From positions 248,001-312,000 of the forward strand of contig VGFT01000001.1 of the NCBI GenBank assembly GCA_016868775.1: a stretch of DNA of 64,000 nucleotides. Direction: 5' to 3'. Source of the DNA: Bacteroidota bacterium. Lineage in GTDB: Bacteria; Bacteroidota; Bacteroidia; Chitinophagales; Chitinophagaceae. The position numbers and the translations under genes were made by a program. Shown here in pieces: positions 1 to 7,651 of this stretch; within the stretch, counting starts at the first letter, position 1; every line of letters starts with the position of its first letter. The notes under the pieces were generated by a model. It ran no database searches, had not been told where the DNA came from, and saw only the letters and a list, made by a program, of their open reading frames with translations.

Positions 1-590
1 GAAATAAACCGATCGGCTATTCGCTGCTGTTGTCCTACCGTCAGCTTTATCGCAAACCAAAACGTATACACAAATAGTCCCAATGCAAACTGAAAATGCA
101 GTGCCAGTCGCGTGGGCTTCACATAGATCGCATCCCCGGTGAGTCCGCTCGCCACCATGATCCATCCTACCGCCCCCTGCAAGGCCCCTAGCAAAAAGAG
201 GATTAACAACGGGCGCACCATCTCCTTGGTAAACCGCCGCTGATACAGAAATACCAAAAAAGGAATTAGAAACACCACGCCGATCAGTCGGGCCCAGAAC
301 CGATGAAACCATTCCCAGAAAAAAATGAACTTGAACGCATCCAGATCAAAATCAAAATTCAACAGCTGATACTGCGGAGTGGCTTTGTATTTGTTGAATT
401 CCAACAGCCAGTCCGTCTCGTTCAACGGCGGAAAGGTGCCCGTCACCACATTCCACTCCGTGATGGAAAGCCCGCTGCCCGTCAACCGTGTGATCCCACC
501 CAGCAACACCTGCACAACGATCATGAAGATCCCCACCCAGAGCCAAATGCGCACCGGACGATCCGAACGATTCACCAAACTATCTTTCAT
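1..590 (-). CDS. ctaA: Heme A synthase (CtaA/COX15), N-terminal part only
   Basis: Membrane enzyme that oxidises the heme O methyl group to make heme A for cytochrome aa3. About 196 codons are visible from the ATG at 590; the C-terminal part lies beyond the left edge. The start reads MKDSLVNRSDRPVRIWLW, followed by a first membrane segment, the motif GGITRLTGSGLSITEW that is typical of the family, and a HRFWARLIG segment with a likely heme-ligand histidine. Two or more further membrane segments follow (VFLIPFLVFLY, LLILFLLGALQG). The partner enzyme CtaB is encoded about 43 kb away inside the oxidase operon, so the two heme-modifying genes are separated here. A TACCTTTG box lies 4 nt in front of the start codon and supports this start. 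The gene is divergent from rnhB. Confidence 0.9.
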   Translation of the reverse strand, partial: MKDSLVNRSDRPVRIWLWVGIFMIVVQVLLGGITRLTGSGLSITEWNVVTGTFPPLNETDWLLEFNKYKATPQYQLLNFDFDLDAFKFIFFWEWFHRFWARLIGVVFLIPFLVFLYQRRFTKEMVRPLLILFLLGALQGAVGWIMVASGLTGDAIYVKPTRLALHFQFALGLFVYTFWFAIKLTVGQQQRIADRFI

Positions 591-594
591 GCCG

Positions 595-602
595 CAAAGG
601 TA
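595..602 (-). promoter_or_regulatory. Bacteroidota -7 box (TACCTTTG) in front of ctaA
   Basis: The minus-strand 8-mer TACCTTTG matches the Bacteroidota -7 consensus TAnnTTTG and ends 4 nt before the ctaA ATG. A transcript from this box would have almost no 5' leader. I saw no clear TTG at -33. The near-match CATCTTTG at 643-650 on the plus strand stands in the same relation to the rnhB GTG start. Confidence 0.5.
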
Positions 603-653
603 AGCGCCACCGGCCCTCCGAATGAATCTGTTTAATTTTTTACATCTTTGAGT

Positions 654-1250
654 GTGCTTGCGCCCTACTTAGAGAAAAACCGACGTGAGGCCGGGTGTGA
701 TGAAGCCGGCAGAGGCTGTTATGCCGGACCCGTATTCGCGGCGGCCGTTATCCTTCCGGCCGACTTCCACCACCCCCTCCTGAACGATTCCAAACAAGTA
801 TCCGAAAAAAACCGGGAGATCCTGCGCCCCCTAATAGAAAAAGAAGCCATCGCTTTCGCCGTAGCTACCGCCTCAGTCGACGAGATCGACACAATCAACA
901 TTCTTCAGGCCAGCTACCTCGCCATGCACCGGGCCATCAAATCGCTCAAAAAAAAGCCGGCGTTTTTACTGATCGATGGCAATCGCTTCAAACCCTATCC
1001 AAAGATCAATCATCAATGCGTGATTAAGGGCGACGGAAAATTCGCCTCCATCGCCGCGGCCAGCATCCTGGCGAAAACGTACCGCGACGAGTACATGCTG
1101 CGCATCCATCCTGAATTTCCGCAATACGGGTGGAACCGCAACAAAGGCTACGGCACCGCCACCCACCGAAACGCTTTAGAAAAACACGGCCTCTCCCCCC
1201 ACCACCGCCGCAGCTTCAACATCCTGCCCGGACAGATCAAACTGTTCTAG
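654..1250 (+). CDS. rnhB: Ribonuclease HII
   Basis: Cytoplasmic endonuclease that cuts the RNA strand of RNA/DNA hybrids and removes misincorporated ribonucleotides. The protein has about 198 residues, normal for the family. The first active-site block is [13 protein letters not shown] (Asp-Glu pair) close to the N-terminus, followed by the LLIDGNRF aspartate and the block [20 protein letters not shown], which carries the last acidic residues. I chose the GTG at 654, giving [21 protein letters not shown], rather than the TTG at 648. That TTG falls inside a CATCTTTG promoter-like box, and family members usually begin with a short ML-x-PY segment. The gene is divergent from ctaA. Confidence 0.95.
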   Translation: MLAPYLEKNRREAGCDEAGRGCYAGPVFAAAVILPADFHHPLLNDSKQVSEKNREILRPLIEKEAIAFAVATASVDEIDTINILQASYLAMHRAIKSLKKKPAFLLIDGNRFKPYPKINHQCVIKGDGKFASIAAASILAKTYRDEYMLRIHPEFPQYGWNRNKGYGTATHRNALEKHGLSPHHRRSFNILPGQIKLF

Positions 1251-1343
1251 TACTGCTAACTTGCACAAAAACGAATAACTAACGAAACGAATGACTACTT
1301 AAACTAACAACTACTCTGAACGCTCATCCCCTCATCTTCTCCC

Positions 1344-1952
1344 TCACCCCACCCATTCCCCCGCCCCTTCCCTGATAACCATTGGGACATTAGAGGTACA
1401 ATCCACAACTGTAGAGGGCGTGGTACCGCCCGGCCCTCCATCAATAACTGCTTCTACCTGGTTTCCATAATTCTCATACATCACATCCGGGTCGGTGGTG
1501 TCCTCTACCTGGTCGCCTGGGAGGGAAGTACTTAAGATCGGTCGGCCCAATTCCCGCACCAGGGCAAGGGCAATGGGATGATCGGGGATTCGCAAACCGA
1601 TGGTGGATTTGTTGCTCTGTAAGACGCGAGGTACCATGTTGCTGGCCGGAAGAATAAAGGTATACGGCCCCGGCAAATGTTTTTTTAAGATCCGAAACGT
1701 GGGCGTGGCAATGGGTTTGGCAAACTCGCTCAAGTGGGAGAGATCATTGCAGATAAAGGAAAGATTTGCTTTATGAGGCTCGATGCCTTTGAGCCGACAG
1801 ATGCGATCGATCGCTTTTGGTTGAAGAATATCACATCCGATCCCGTAAATGGTATCCGTTGGATAAATCACGACACCGCCATTGCGCAAAATGTCTACCG
1901 CCTGACGAATCAGTCGCGCCTGCGGATCAACGGGATGAATTTGGAGCAACAT
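1344..1952 (-). CDS. Sua5/YciO/YrdC-family threonylcarbamoyl-AMP synthase-like protein
   Basis: Single-domain protein of 202 residues from the YrdC fold, known in the family for making threonylcarbamoyl-AMP from threonine, bicarbonate and ATP for the t6A tRNA modification. Visible motifs are GGVVIYPTDTIYGIGCD (nucleotide/threonine pocket), the KxR-like segment RLKGIEPHKANLSFIC, KKHLPGPYTFILPA and a late STVVDCTS block. It lacks the C-terminal Sua5 domain. The SFICNDLSHLSEFAK stretch resembles the YciO subgroup, whose role in t6A synthesis is less certain, so the exact activity is open. It lies downstream of korB with a 129-base gap and may have its own promoter. The start ATG at 1952 has no TAnnTTTG box. 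Confidence 0.85.
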   Translation of the reverse strand: MLLQIHPVDPQARLIRQAVDILRNGGVVIYPTDTIYGIGCDILQPKAIDRICRLKGIEPHKANLSFICNDLSHLSEFAKPIATPTFRILKKHLPGPYTFILPASNMVPRVLQSNKSTIGLRIPDHPIALALVRELGRPILSTSLPGDQVEDTTDPDVMYENYGNQVEAVIDGGPGGTTPSTVVDCTSNVPMVIREGAGEWVG

Positions 1953-2081
1953 ATAGTGAATTCAACTTTAAGACGACCGAACGCGCCACTTCGCTGCACC
2001 CTCTACAACGAAAAAGAAAAAATGTCAAGTTCACCGAAATAACCCTGATTTCAATGAATCCAAATAACGCTGAATGCTAGA

Positions 2082-3110
2082 TTAACTAATTTCCCATACT
2101 TCTCTCCCCCGCAACAATTCATCCAAATCTGCTGGTTTCTTCTTACCGGCCACGGCCAATTGCTCGGCCATTACGTCTTCATAACAAACCCGCTCTGTCG
2201 CATAGAAAACGCCAAAGGGGCGTGGGAAATGTCCGTCGCGACTGGGATCGTCGAACAACCGGGTCAATACTTGTGCTTTATACAGGTCCGTTTCGTCATG
2301 GATCCAACAATCATCGGCCGTGAATCCATCGGTAAAGGAGACGACTTCGGGTTTCAATCCGTTGAGACGAATGCCTTTGTCTTTCTCGGCGCCGAAAACC
2401 AGCGGCTGACCTTGCTCCAGGAACAATGTTTCGGCCGCCTTGCTGCCTTTTTCGGTGAAGATCTCAAAAGCCCCGTCGTTGAAAATGTTGCAGTTCTGAT
2501 AGATCTCCAGGAAAGAGGCGCCTTTGTGCCCATTGGCCCGAAGCAACATGGCTTGTAAATGTTTCGGGTCGCGATCCATTGAGCGCGCCACGAAGGTTGC
2601 ATCCGCACCCAATGCCAAGGCGGCGGGATTGAACGGATGATCGATGCTTCCCATCGGCGTGCTCTTGGTGATCTTATGTTCTTCGGAGGTAGGGGAATAT
2701 TGTCCCTTCGTCAACCCATAGATCTGATTATTAAAGAGCAGGATGTTCACATTAAAATTGCGGCGAAGCAGATGAATGGTGTGATTGCCTCCGATGCTCA
2801 GGCTGTCGCCGTCACCAGTAATGATCCATACACTGAGATCGGGACGAGATGCTTTCAAGCCCGATGCAATGGACGTGGCCCGTCCGTGAATTGAATGCAT
2901 CCCGAACGTGTTCATGTAGTAGGGAAAACGACTGCTGCATCCGATCCCGGAAATAAAAACGATGTTTTCACGCGGGATGCCAAGCGAAGGCATCACTTTC
3001 TGTACCTGCGCCAAGATGGAATAATCGCCACAACCCGGACACCAACGAATTTCTTGGTCCGATGCAAAATCTTTTGCCGTCAATAACGGCTGTACCGTGG
3101 CTTCCGACAT
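2082..3110 (-). CDS. korB: 2-oxoacid:ferredoxin oxidoreductase beta subunit (KorB type)
   Basis: Thiamine-diphosphate subunit of a 2-oxoglutarate (or related 2-oxoacid):ferredoxin oxidoreductase, which decarboxylates the acid and reduces ferredoxin while forming an acyl-CoA. Cysteines 24 and 27 (WCPGCGDYS) and 58 (GIGCSSRF), together with a late NCNIF cysteine, fit the 4Fe-4S ligands of this family. GDGDSLSIGGNH and the following FNNQIYGLTKGQ form the ThDP/Mg site, and 342 residues is normal. I start at the ATG at 3110 (MSEATVQPLLTAKDF) rather than the upstream in-frame codon, because a TACCTTTG box sits 4 nt before it. The alpha/gamma subunit KorA, usually the immediate neighbour, is not here: upstream is a divergent peptidase and downstream the YrdC-family gene. 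Confidence 0.92.
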   Translation of the reverse strand: MSEATVQPLLTAKDFASDQEIRWCPGCGDYSILAQVQKVMPSLGIPRENIVFISGIGCSSRFPYYMNTFGMHSIHGRATSIASGLKASRPDLSVWIITGDGDSLSIGGNHTIHLLRRNFNVNILLFNNQIYGLTKGQYSPTSEEHKITKSTPMGSIDHPFNPAALALGADATFVARSMDRDPKHLQAMLLRANGHKGASFLEIYQNCNIFNDGAFEIFTEKGSKAAETLFLEQGQPLVFGAEKDKGIRLNGLKPEVVSFTDGFTADDCWIHDETDLYKAQVLTRLFDDPSRDGHFPRPFGVFYATERVCYEDVMAEQLAVAGKKKPADLDELLRGREVWEIS

Positions 3111-3114
3111 ACAA

Positions 3115-3122
3115 CAAAGGTA
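3115..3122 (-). promoter_or_regulatory. Bacteroidota -7 box (TACCTTTG) in front of korB
   Basis: The minus-strand TACCTTTG ends 4 nt before the korB ATG at 3110, the same sequence and spacing as at ctaA. A TTTG lies about 24 bases upstream of the box, slightly farther than a typical -33 element. The position implies a leaderless or nearly leaderless transcript. Confidence 0.5.
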
Positions 3123-3188
3123 ATAAAGAAAGGATATCATACCCGGCAAATGCGCGGTTTCGTACATTGAGGTCTAAATTGTTTGGCT

Positions 3189-5324
3189 ATGCGTTTGCTC
3201 CATTTGATCTGGCTCCTGATTGGCCTCCCCGTACTCGCTCAAAATGGGAAAGAACCCGTTCGGGTGACCGACCTTACCCAGATCCGTTCCATTGGCCCCC
3301 TCGCGGTTAGTCCAGATGGCAACCGAGTCGTCTACTCCGTTACCTCAATTGAACCCGATAAAAAAGAGGACGAATATCAATACCTCAACCAACTTTGGCT
3401 GGCCGAACTAAGCGGAAAAACGCCCCCCCTTCTACTGACCTCCAAAGAAAATGCCAACCAGCCCGCGTGGAGTCCCGATGGTAAACAAATCGCCTTCGTT
3501 CGAACCATCGACGGAAAACCCCAGATCTTCCTCCTCCCCTTGTCGGGTGGCGAACCGATCCAACTAACCTCCTTTCGATACGGCGCCACCAATCCACAAT
3601 TCCACCCCAACGGCAAACAACTGCTCTTCTCTTGCTCGGTGAATTTAAAAGACCTGCAAAAAGATAGTCTGCTCAACGGCGGACGCCCCACACCTCCCTG
3701 GCCCTCAGAACGTCCAAACTTCCCGGATGGGATCCCTTCGGTCAAAGCCGACCCCAACGGCGACCTGAATCAGATCCGAGCCTACCTCGAAAAAAATGCC
3801 AACGACCAAAAAGCAACGATCATACACCGACTCAATTTTCAGGACGAAGCCAACATCAATCCAACCCTCTCCTTCAATCATTATTTCCTGACTGATCTGT
3901 CCCCCGATGCCAAACCCCAACCAGTCACCCACGGCTATTTTCGATTCAATAACGCCAGCTTCCTTCCAAACGGCGACATCATCCTGATCGCACAACTGGA
4001 CTCCACCACGCATCCGGATCGCACCCGAGGCAACCAGATCGGGCGAATCAACACCGAAGGAAAATGGACTCCCCTCCTCCAAGAGCCACAAATCCAATAC
4101 AGCAACCTACGCCTCTCGCCCTCCGGAAAATCAATGGCCTTTCTGCGCGCACCGGAGGAAGGTCTGCAGATCGCCGAGCTCTGTATGGCCACCGTAGATA
4201 ATCCCACCGCCATTAAAACCTATGTAATCGATCGAAACAAAAGCAACCTGCGGTGGAGCACCGATGAGAAATTCATTTTTTTCACGGCCCAATCCAACGG
4301 TGCAGCACCCATTTATCGAACCGATCTGAACACAAACAAGATTTTACCGCTGACCAAAGGAGAGACCGGCATTTCCCAATTAGAAGTTTTGGCCAAACAA
4401 TTGGTGTATGTACAAACCGATATCGAAAGTCCCTTTGAACTCTACCGCAGTGAGATCAATGGAGAAAAAGCGCAACGACTCACCGAACTGAACAACAACT
4501 GGCTGGTCAACAAAAAGATCAGTCGACCTGAAAAACATATTTTCTACAACGAACTCAACCAACCGATCGAATATTGGGTGATGAAACCCACCTTCTATGA
4601 GGAAGGAAAAAAATATCCGTTGCTGTTGGAAATTCACGGGGGACCTTCCTCCATGTGGGGACCCGGAGAGGCCAGCATGTGGCACGAGTATCAATATTTC
4701 TGTAGCCAGGGCTATGGCGTTGTGTATAGCAACCCCCGGGGAAGCGGCGGATATGGACTCGAATTTCTCAAAAGCAACAGAAACGACTGGGGCACCGGCC
4801 CCACCCGCGACGTACTCACCGCCCTCGATCGCACGATAAAAGAAGGATGGGCCGATACCACCAAGCTGCTCGTAACGGGTGGGTCTTATGCGGGTTATCT
4901 GGTGGCCTGGATCCTTTCGCACGATAACCGTTTCGCAGCCGCCTGCTCCCAACGCGGCGTGTACGACCTGGCCACTTTCTTCGGAGAGGGAAATGCCTGG
5001 CGGTTGATCCCCAATTATTTCGATGGCTACCCCTGGCAAGAACCCACACGAAGTGTATTGCAACGGGAATCGCCCATCACCTACGTGGAGAACATCACTA
5101 CGCCGTATATTATTTTCCATGGCGATAACGACCGCCGAACCGGATTTGTACAAAGCGAAATGCTTTACCGAAGTTTGAAAGTGCTCGGTAGGCCGGTAGA
5201 ATATGTTCGACATCCCAACGCCACCCACGAGATCACCCGAAGCGGCGCAAACCGGCAACGGATCGATCAACTCCTTCGCACTTATGAATTCTTTGAACGC
5301 TGGATACAAACCAAAACCAAATGA
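3189..5324 (+). CDS. Secreted S9-family prolyl-oligopeptidase-like peptidase
   Basis: Serine peptidase of the S9 (DPP-IV/acylaminoacyl peptidase) type with about 711 residues. An N-terminal signal peptide (MRLLHLIWLLIGLPVLAQ) predicts export. WD40-like beta-propeller repeats follow (AVSPDGNRVVYS, PAWSPDGKQIAFV, PQFHPNGKQLLFS), then an alpha/beta-hydrolase domain from about residue 430. The catalytic triad is visible: Ser in GGSYAGYL (about residue 566), Asp in HGDNDRRTG (about 648) and His in NATHEI (about 680). I start at the ATG at 3189; an upstream TTG adds only two residues. Its stop overlaps the cytochrome c start in an ATGA, so the two are translationally coupled. The substrate peptide is unknown. 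Confidence 0.93.
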   Translation: MRLLHLIWLLIGLPVLAQNGKEPVRVTDLTQIRSIGPLAVSPDGNRVVYSVTSIEPDKKEDEYQYLNQLWLAELSGKTPPLLLTSKENANQPAWSPDGKQIAFVRTIDGKPQIFLLPLSGGEPIQLTSFRYGATNPQFHPNGKQLLFSCSVNLKDLQKDSLLNGGRPTPPWPSERPNFPDGIPSVKADPNGDLNQIRAYLEKNANDQKATIIHRLNFQDEANINPTLSFNHYFLTDLSPDAKPQPVTHGYFRFNNASFLPNGDIILIAQLDSTTHPDRTRGNQIGRINTEGKWTPLLQEPQIQYSNLRLSPSGKSMAFLRAPEEGLQIAELCMATVDNPTAIKTYVIDRNKSNLRWSTDEKFIFFTAQSNGAAPIYRTDLNTNKILPLTKGETGISQLEVLAKQLVYVQTDIESPFELYRSEINGEKAQRLTELNNNWLVNKKISRPEKHIFYNELNQPIEYWVMKPTFYEEGKKYPLLLEIHGGPSSMWGPGEASMWHEYQYFCSQGYGVVYSNPRGSGGYGLEFLKSNRNDWGTGPTRDVLTALDRTIKEGWADTTKLLVTGGSYAGYLVAWILSHDNRFAAACSQRGVYDLATFFGEGNAWRLIPNYFDGYPWQEPTRSVLQRESPITYVENITTPYIIFHGDNDRRTGFVQSEMLYRSLKVLGRPVEYVRHPNATHEITRSGANRQRIDQLLRTYEFFERWIQTKTK

Positions 5325-5713
5325 AGCGATCGAAGACCCTGACCGTCATGAGCGTTTTACTGACCACGCTGGTTGTACTCACCGCGGCCAACCCCCTTCC
5401 CAAACGAAACCTCCGCGTACTGCCAAAAGACATTCCGGATGCAACGCTCGACAGCATTATGAAACAATTCAACAAGGGACTTGGTGTAGCCTGTAATTTT
5501 TGTCATGTTCGGATACATGAGCAAACCGATAGCCTCAATTACGCATCCGATAAAGACCCGATGAAGATCACAGCCCGAAAAATGCTGCGGATGACTATTG
5601 AGATCAACCGAAAAAATTTCTGGACGGATAAAAGCAAAAAACCCCATGAATTAAATGAGGTAGATTGCTACACCTGCCACAAAGGGGAAGCCTGGATCGA
5701 AACAGGTCGCTGA
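5321..5713 (+). CDS. Small diheme cytochrome c (photosynthetic reaction-centre cytochrome-like domain)
   Basis: Exported 130-residue protein with an N-terminal signal segment (MSVLLTTLVVLTAANP) and two CXXCH heme sites, CNFCH near residue 60 and CYTCH near residue 117. The segment GLGVACNFCHVR, followed by a stretch leading to a second CYTCHKGE, resembles the heme-binding cytochrome domain that in other bacteria is part of the reaction-centre cytochrome; in Bacteroidota it appears as a free periplasmic protein. Its redox partner is unknown. It overlaps the peptidase stop by 4 bases, so a shared transcript is likely. Its stop is 4 bases from the convergent acyl-CoA dehydrogenase stop, leaving no room for a separate terminator. 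Confidence 0.8.
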   Translation: MKRSKTLTVMSVLLTTLVVLTAANPLPKRNLRVLPKDIPDATLDSIMKQFNKGLGVACNFCHVRIHEQTDSLNYASDKDPMKITARKMLRMTIEINRKNFWTDKSKKPHELNEVDCYTCHKGEAWIETGR

Positions 5714-5717
5714 AAAA

Positions 5718-7508
5718 TCAGAAACAATACGCTCCGGCATCGATTAGCTTGGCCGCGATGCGGCGACGCGCCTCCTTGCTGTTGAACGGATCGGTCTTCG
5801 TAAATCGCTTCAGCCCCAACAACATCATCCGCAATTCATCGCCGCTGCCAAAGGCGTTCAGCGCATCCTTACCGTGTTTGTGCACCACATCGGCTGAATC
5901 ATACAAGTAGGTACGAACGATATCCATTGCCAACCGTGTTTTTTCCTCTTCTTCCCGCTCGGTTTGCTTACGCACCCGCAAGAGGGCACTTTCGGCGTGA
6001 AAGACGGTGATGGCCATATCGGCCAAATGCATCAGGATCTCCTGTTCCTGCTCGAGCTGCATCATTAATTTCTGAGCCGCTGCACCGGAGACGAGCAGAA
6101 TGGATTTTTTTAAATTATCGATGAGTTTCTGTTCCGCCGCAAACAAAGAAGTATCGGGCGCTCCGAAATCCGGAATGCTCATCAACTCTTTTTGAATGGC
6201 GAATGCGGGTGTCATCAGATCCAGCCGCCCTGCCATCGCACGTTTCAACGTCATGTCCAGCGTCAACAACCGATTGATTTCATTGGTGCCTTCATAGATG
6301 CGATTGATCCGGCTGTCGCGATACGCCCGCGAGATGCCATACTCGGCACTGTATCCATTGCCGCCATGGATCTGCACCCCCTCATCCACCGCAAAATCCA
6401 ACACCTCACTGCCAAAGACCTTCAGCATCGCACATTCAATGGCATATTCTTCCGCAGCACCGAGCAAGGCCTCGTGAAAAGGCTTTCCCTCCTCCAATAA
6501 TTCCTTTTCCTTCTCATCGATCCATTTGGCACTTCGATACAGCGCAGCATCTCCAACATAAAGAAGGATGGCCATGTCGGCCAATTTTTGTTGGATCGCT
6601 CCGAAAGAAGCGATGGGCTTTTTGAATTGCTCCCGGGTCTTGGCGTATTGGATGGACGTGTTCAGCGCCATCTGTGCGCCCCCCAAGGCTGCAGCACAAA
6701 GCTTAAGTCGACCTATGTTCAAAATATTGAACGCGATCTTGTGCCCTTTGCCGATCTCGCCCAAAACATTTTCGACCGGAACCTTGCAATCTTGAAAATA
6801 CAATTGAACAGTAGAGGAACCCTTGATGCCCATTTTTTGCTCTTCGGGACCTTGAGTGAACCCTTCCATCCCGCGCTCTACAATGAAAGCCGTGAATTGC
6901 TTGCCATCAATCTTGGCAAAAACGGTATAAATCTGCGCAAAGCCGCCATTGGTGATCCAACATTTTTGTCCGTTTAAAAGATAATGCTTCCCATCCGCAA
7001 CCAGCGTAGCCGTGGTGCGCGCACTCAGTGCATCGCTGCCGCTGTTGGGTTCGGTCAACCCATATGCCCCGGCCCACTCCCCGGTAATGAGCTTGGGAAT
7101 GTATTTCTGTTTCTGCTCTTCCGTCCCAAAATAAAGGATCGGTAAGGTACCAATGCCTGTATGTGCCGCCACTGCCACGGAAAATGAAAAACCGGATCCG
7201 AGAAATTGGTTGATGATCGTGGAAGAAATGAAATCCTTTCCCAATCCGCCATACTGCTCAGGAAAAGAAGTGGCCAACAAGCCTTGTTCGCCTGCCTTGC
7301 GTACCAGAGACGCCATTAATCCGGGCTCCAAGGCATCAATGCGATCAATGATGGGATGCACCTCTGTGTTAAGAAACTGCTCACAGAGATCCCGGATCAT
7401 TTGCTGCTCTTCATTGAAATCCTCCGGAGCAAATGTTTCGGAGGGAGACGATGGCCGAACCAACCACTCGCCGCCTTTCAAAGGATGTTGTACGGATATG
7501 GTAGACAT
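5718..7508 (-). CDS. Acyl-CoA dehydrogenase, VLCAD-like with C-terminal extension
   Basis: FAD enzyme that makes the trans-2 double bond in fatty-acid beta-oxidation. About 596 residues, longer than the roughly 380-residue core, because of a C-terminal extension of about 150 residues like that of very-long-chain acyl-CoA dehydrogenases. Visible are the FAD/substrate motifs GAYGLTEPNSGSDA and CWITNGGFAQIY, QIHGGNGYSAEYGISR, and the catalytic-base block RINRIYEGTNEINRL. I start at the ATG at 7508 (MSTISVQHPLKGGEW); the in-frame extension to 7529 adds seven residues without family support. No electron-transfer flavoprotein genes are adjacent. The upstream intergenic region contains a telomere-like inverted repeat. 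Confidence 0.93.
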   Translation of the reverse strand: MSTISVQHPLKGGEWLVRPSSPSETFAPEDFNEEQQMIRDLCEQFLNTEVHPIIDRIDALEPGLMASLVRKAGEQGLLATSFPEQYGGLGKDFISSTIINQFLGSGFSFSVAVAAHTGIGTLPILYFGTEEQKQKYIPKLITGEWAGAYGLTEPNSGSDALSARTTATLVADGKHYLLNGQKCWITNGGFAQIYTVFAKIDGKQFTAFIVERGMEGFTQGPEEQKMGIKGSSTVQLYFQDCKVPVENVLGEIGKGHKIAFNILNIGRLKLCAAALGGAQMALNTSIQYAKTREQFKKPIASFGAIQQKLADMAILLYVGDAALYRSAKWIDEKEKELLEEGKPFHEALLGAAEEYAIECAMLKVFGSEVLDFAVDEGVQIHGGNGYSAEYGISRAYRDSRINRIYEGTNEINRLLTLDMTLKRAMAGRLDLMTPAFAIQKELMSIPDFGAPDTSLFAAEQKLIDNLKKSILLVSGAAAQKLMMQLEQEQEILMHLADMAITVFHAESALLRVRKQTEREEEEKTRLAMDIVRTYLYDSADVVHKHGKDALNAFGSGDELRMMLLGLKRFTKTDPFNSKEARRRIAAKLIDAGAYCF

Positions 7509-7548
7509 AGAAGCAAGAATTGTTTTCAATGTACGAAAATCAACGAGA

Positions 7549-7640
7549 GTTTAGGGAGCAGGGTTTAGGGTTTAGCATAAAATTATTATTCTTTACGGAT
7601 GTTAATTCTCTCTCTAAACACTAAACCCTAAACACTAAAC
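7549..7640. repeat. Telomere-like (TTTAGGG) imperfect inverted repeat
   Basis: Left arm 7549-7575 is built from GTTTAGGG-type units. The right arm 7614-7640 is its imperfect reverse complement (22 of 27 positions), built from CTAAACA and CCTAAA units, with a 38-base loop. It lies between the divergent acyl-CoA dehydrogenase and glycosyltransferase genes. The 17-mer CAGGGTTTAGGGTTTAG at 7559-7575 recurs exactly at 60594-60610, so this looks like a dispersed intergenic repeat. Confidence 0.75.
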
Positions 7641-7648
7641 TATATTTG
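7641..7648 (+). promoter_or_regulatory. Bacteroidota -7 box (TATATTTG) in front of the glycosyltransferase
   Basis: TATATTTG matches TAnnTTTG and ends 3 nt before the ATG at 7652, directly after the right arm of the TTTAGGG repeat. Spacing to the start codon is like that at ctaA and korB. Confidence 0.4.
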
Positions 7649-7651
7649 TTC

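Noticed and set aside
4380-5309. Open frame of 309 codons on the minus strand
   Set aside because: Antisense to the catalytic domain of the S9 peptidase, whose triad is intact.
7549-7640. Eukaryotic telomere contamination or chimeric join
   Set aside because: Both flanks are ordinary bacterial genes, the array is short and inverted, and a second copy lies between other bacterial genes.
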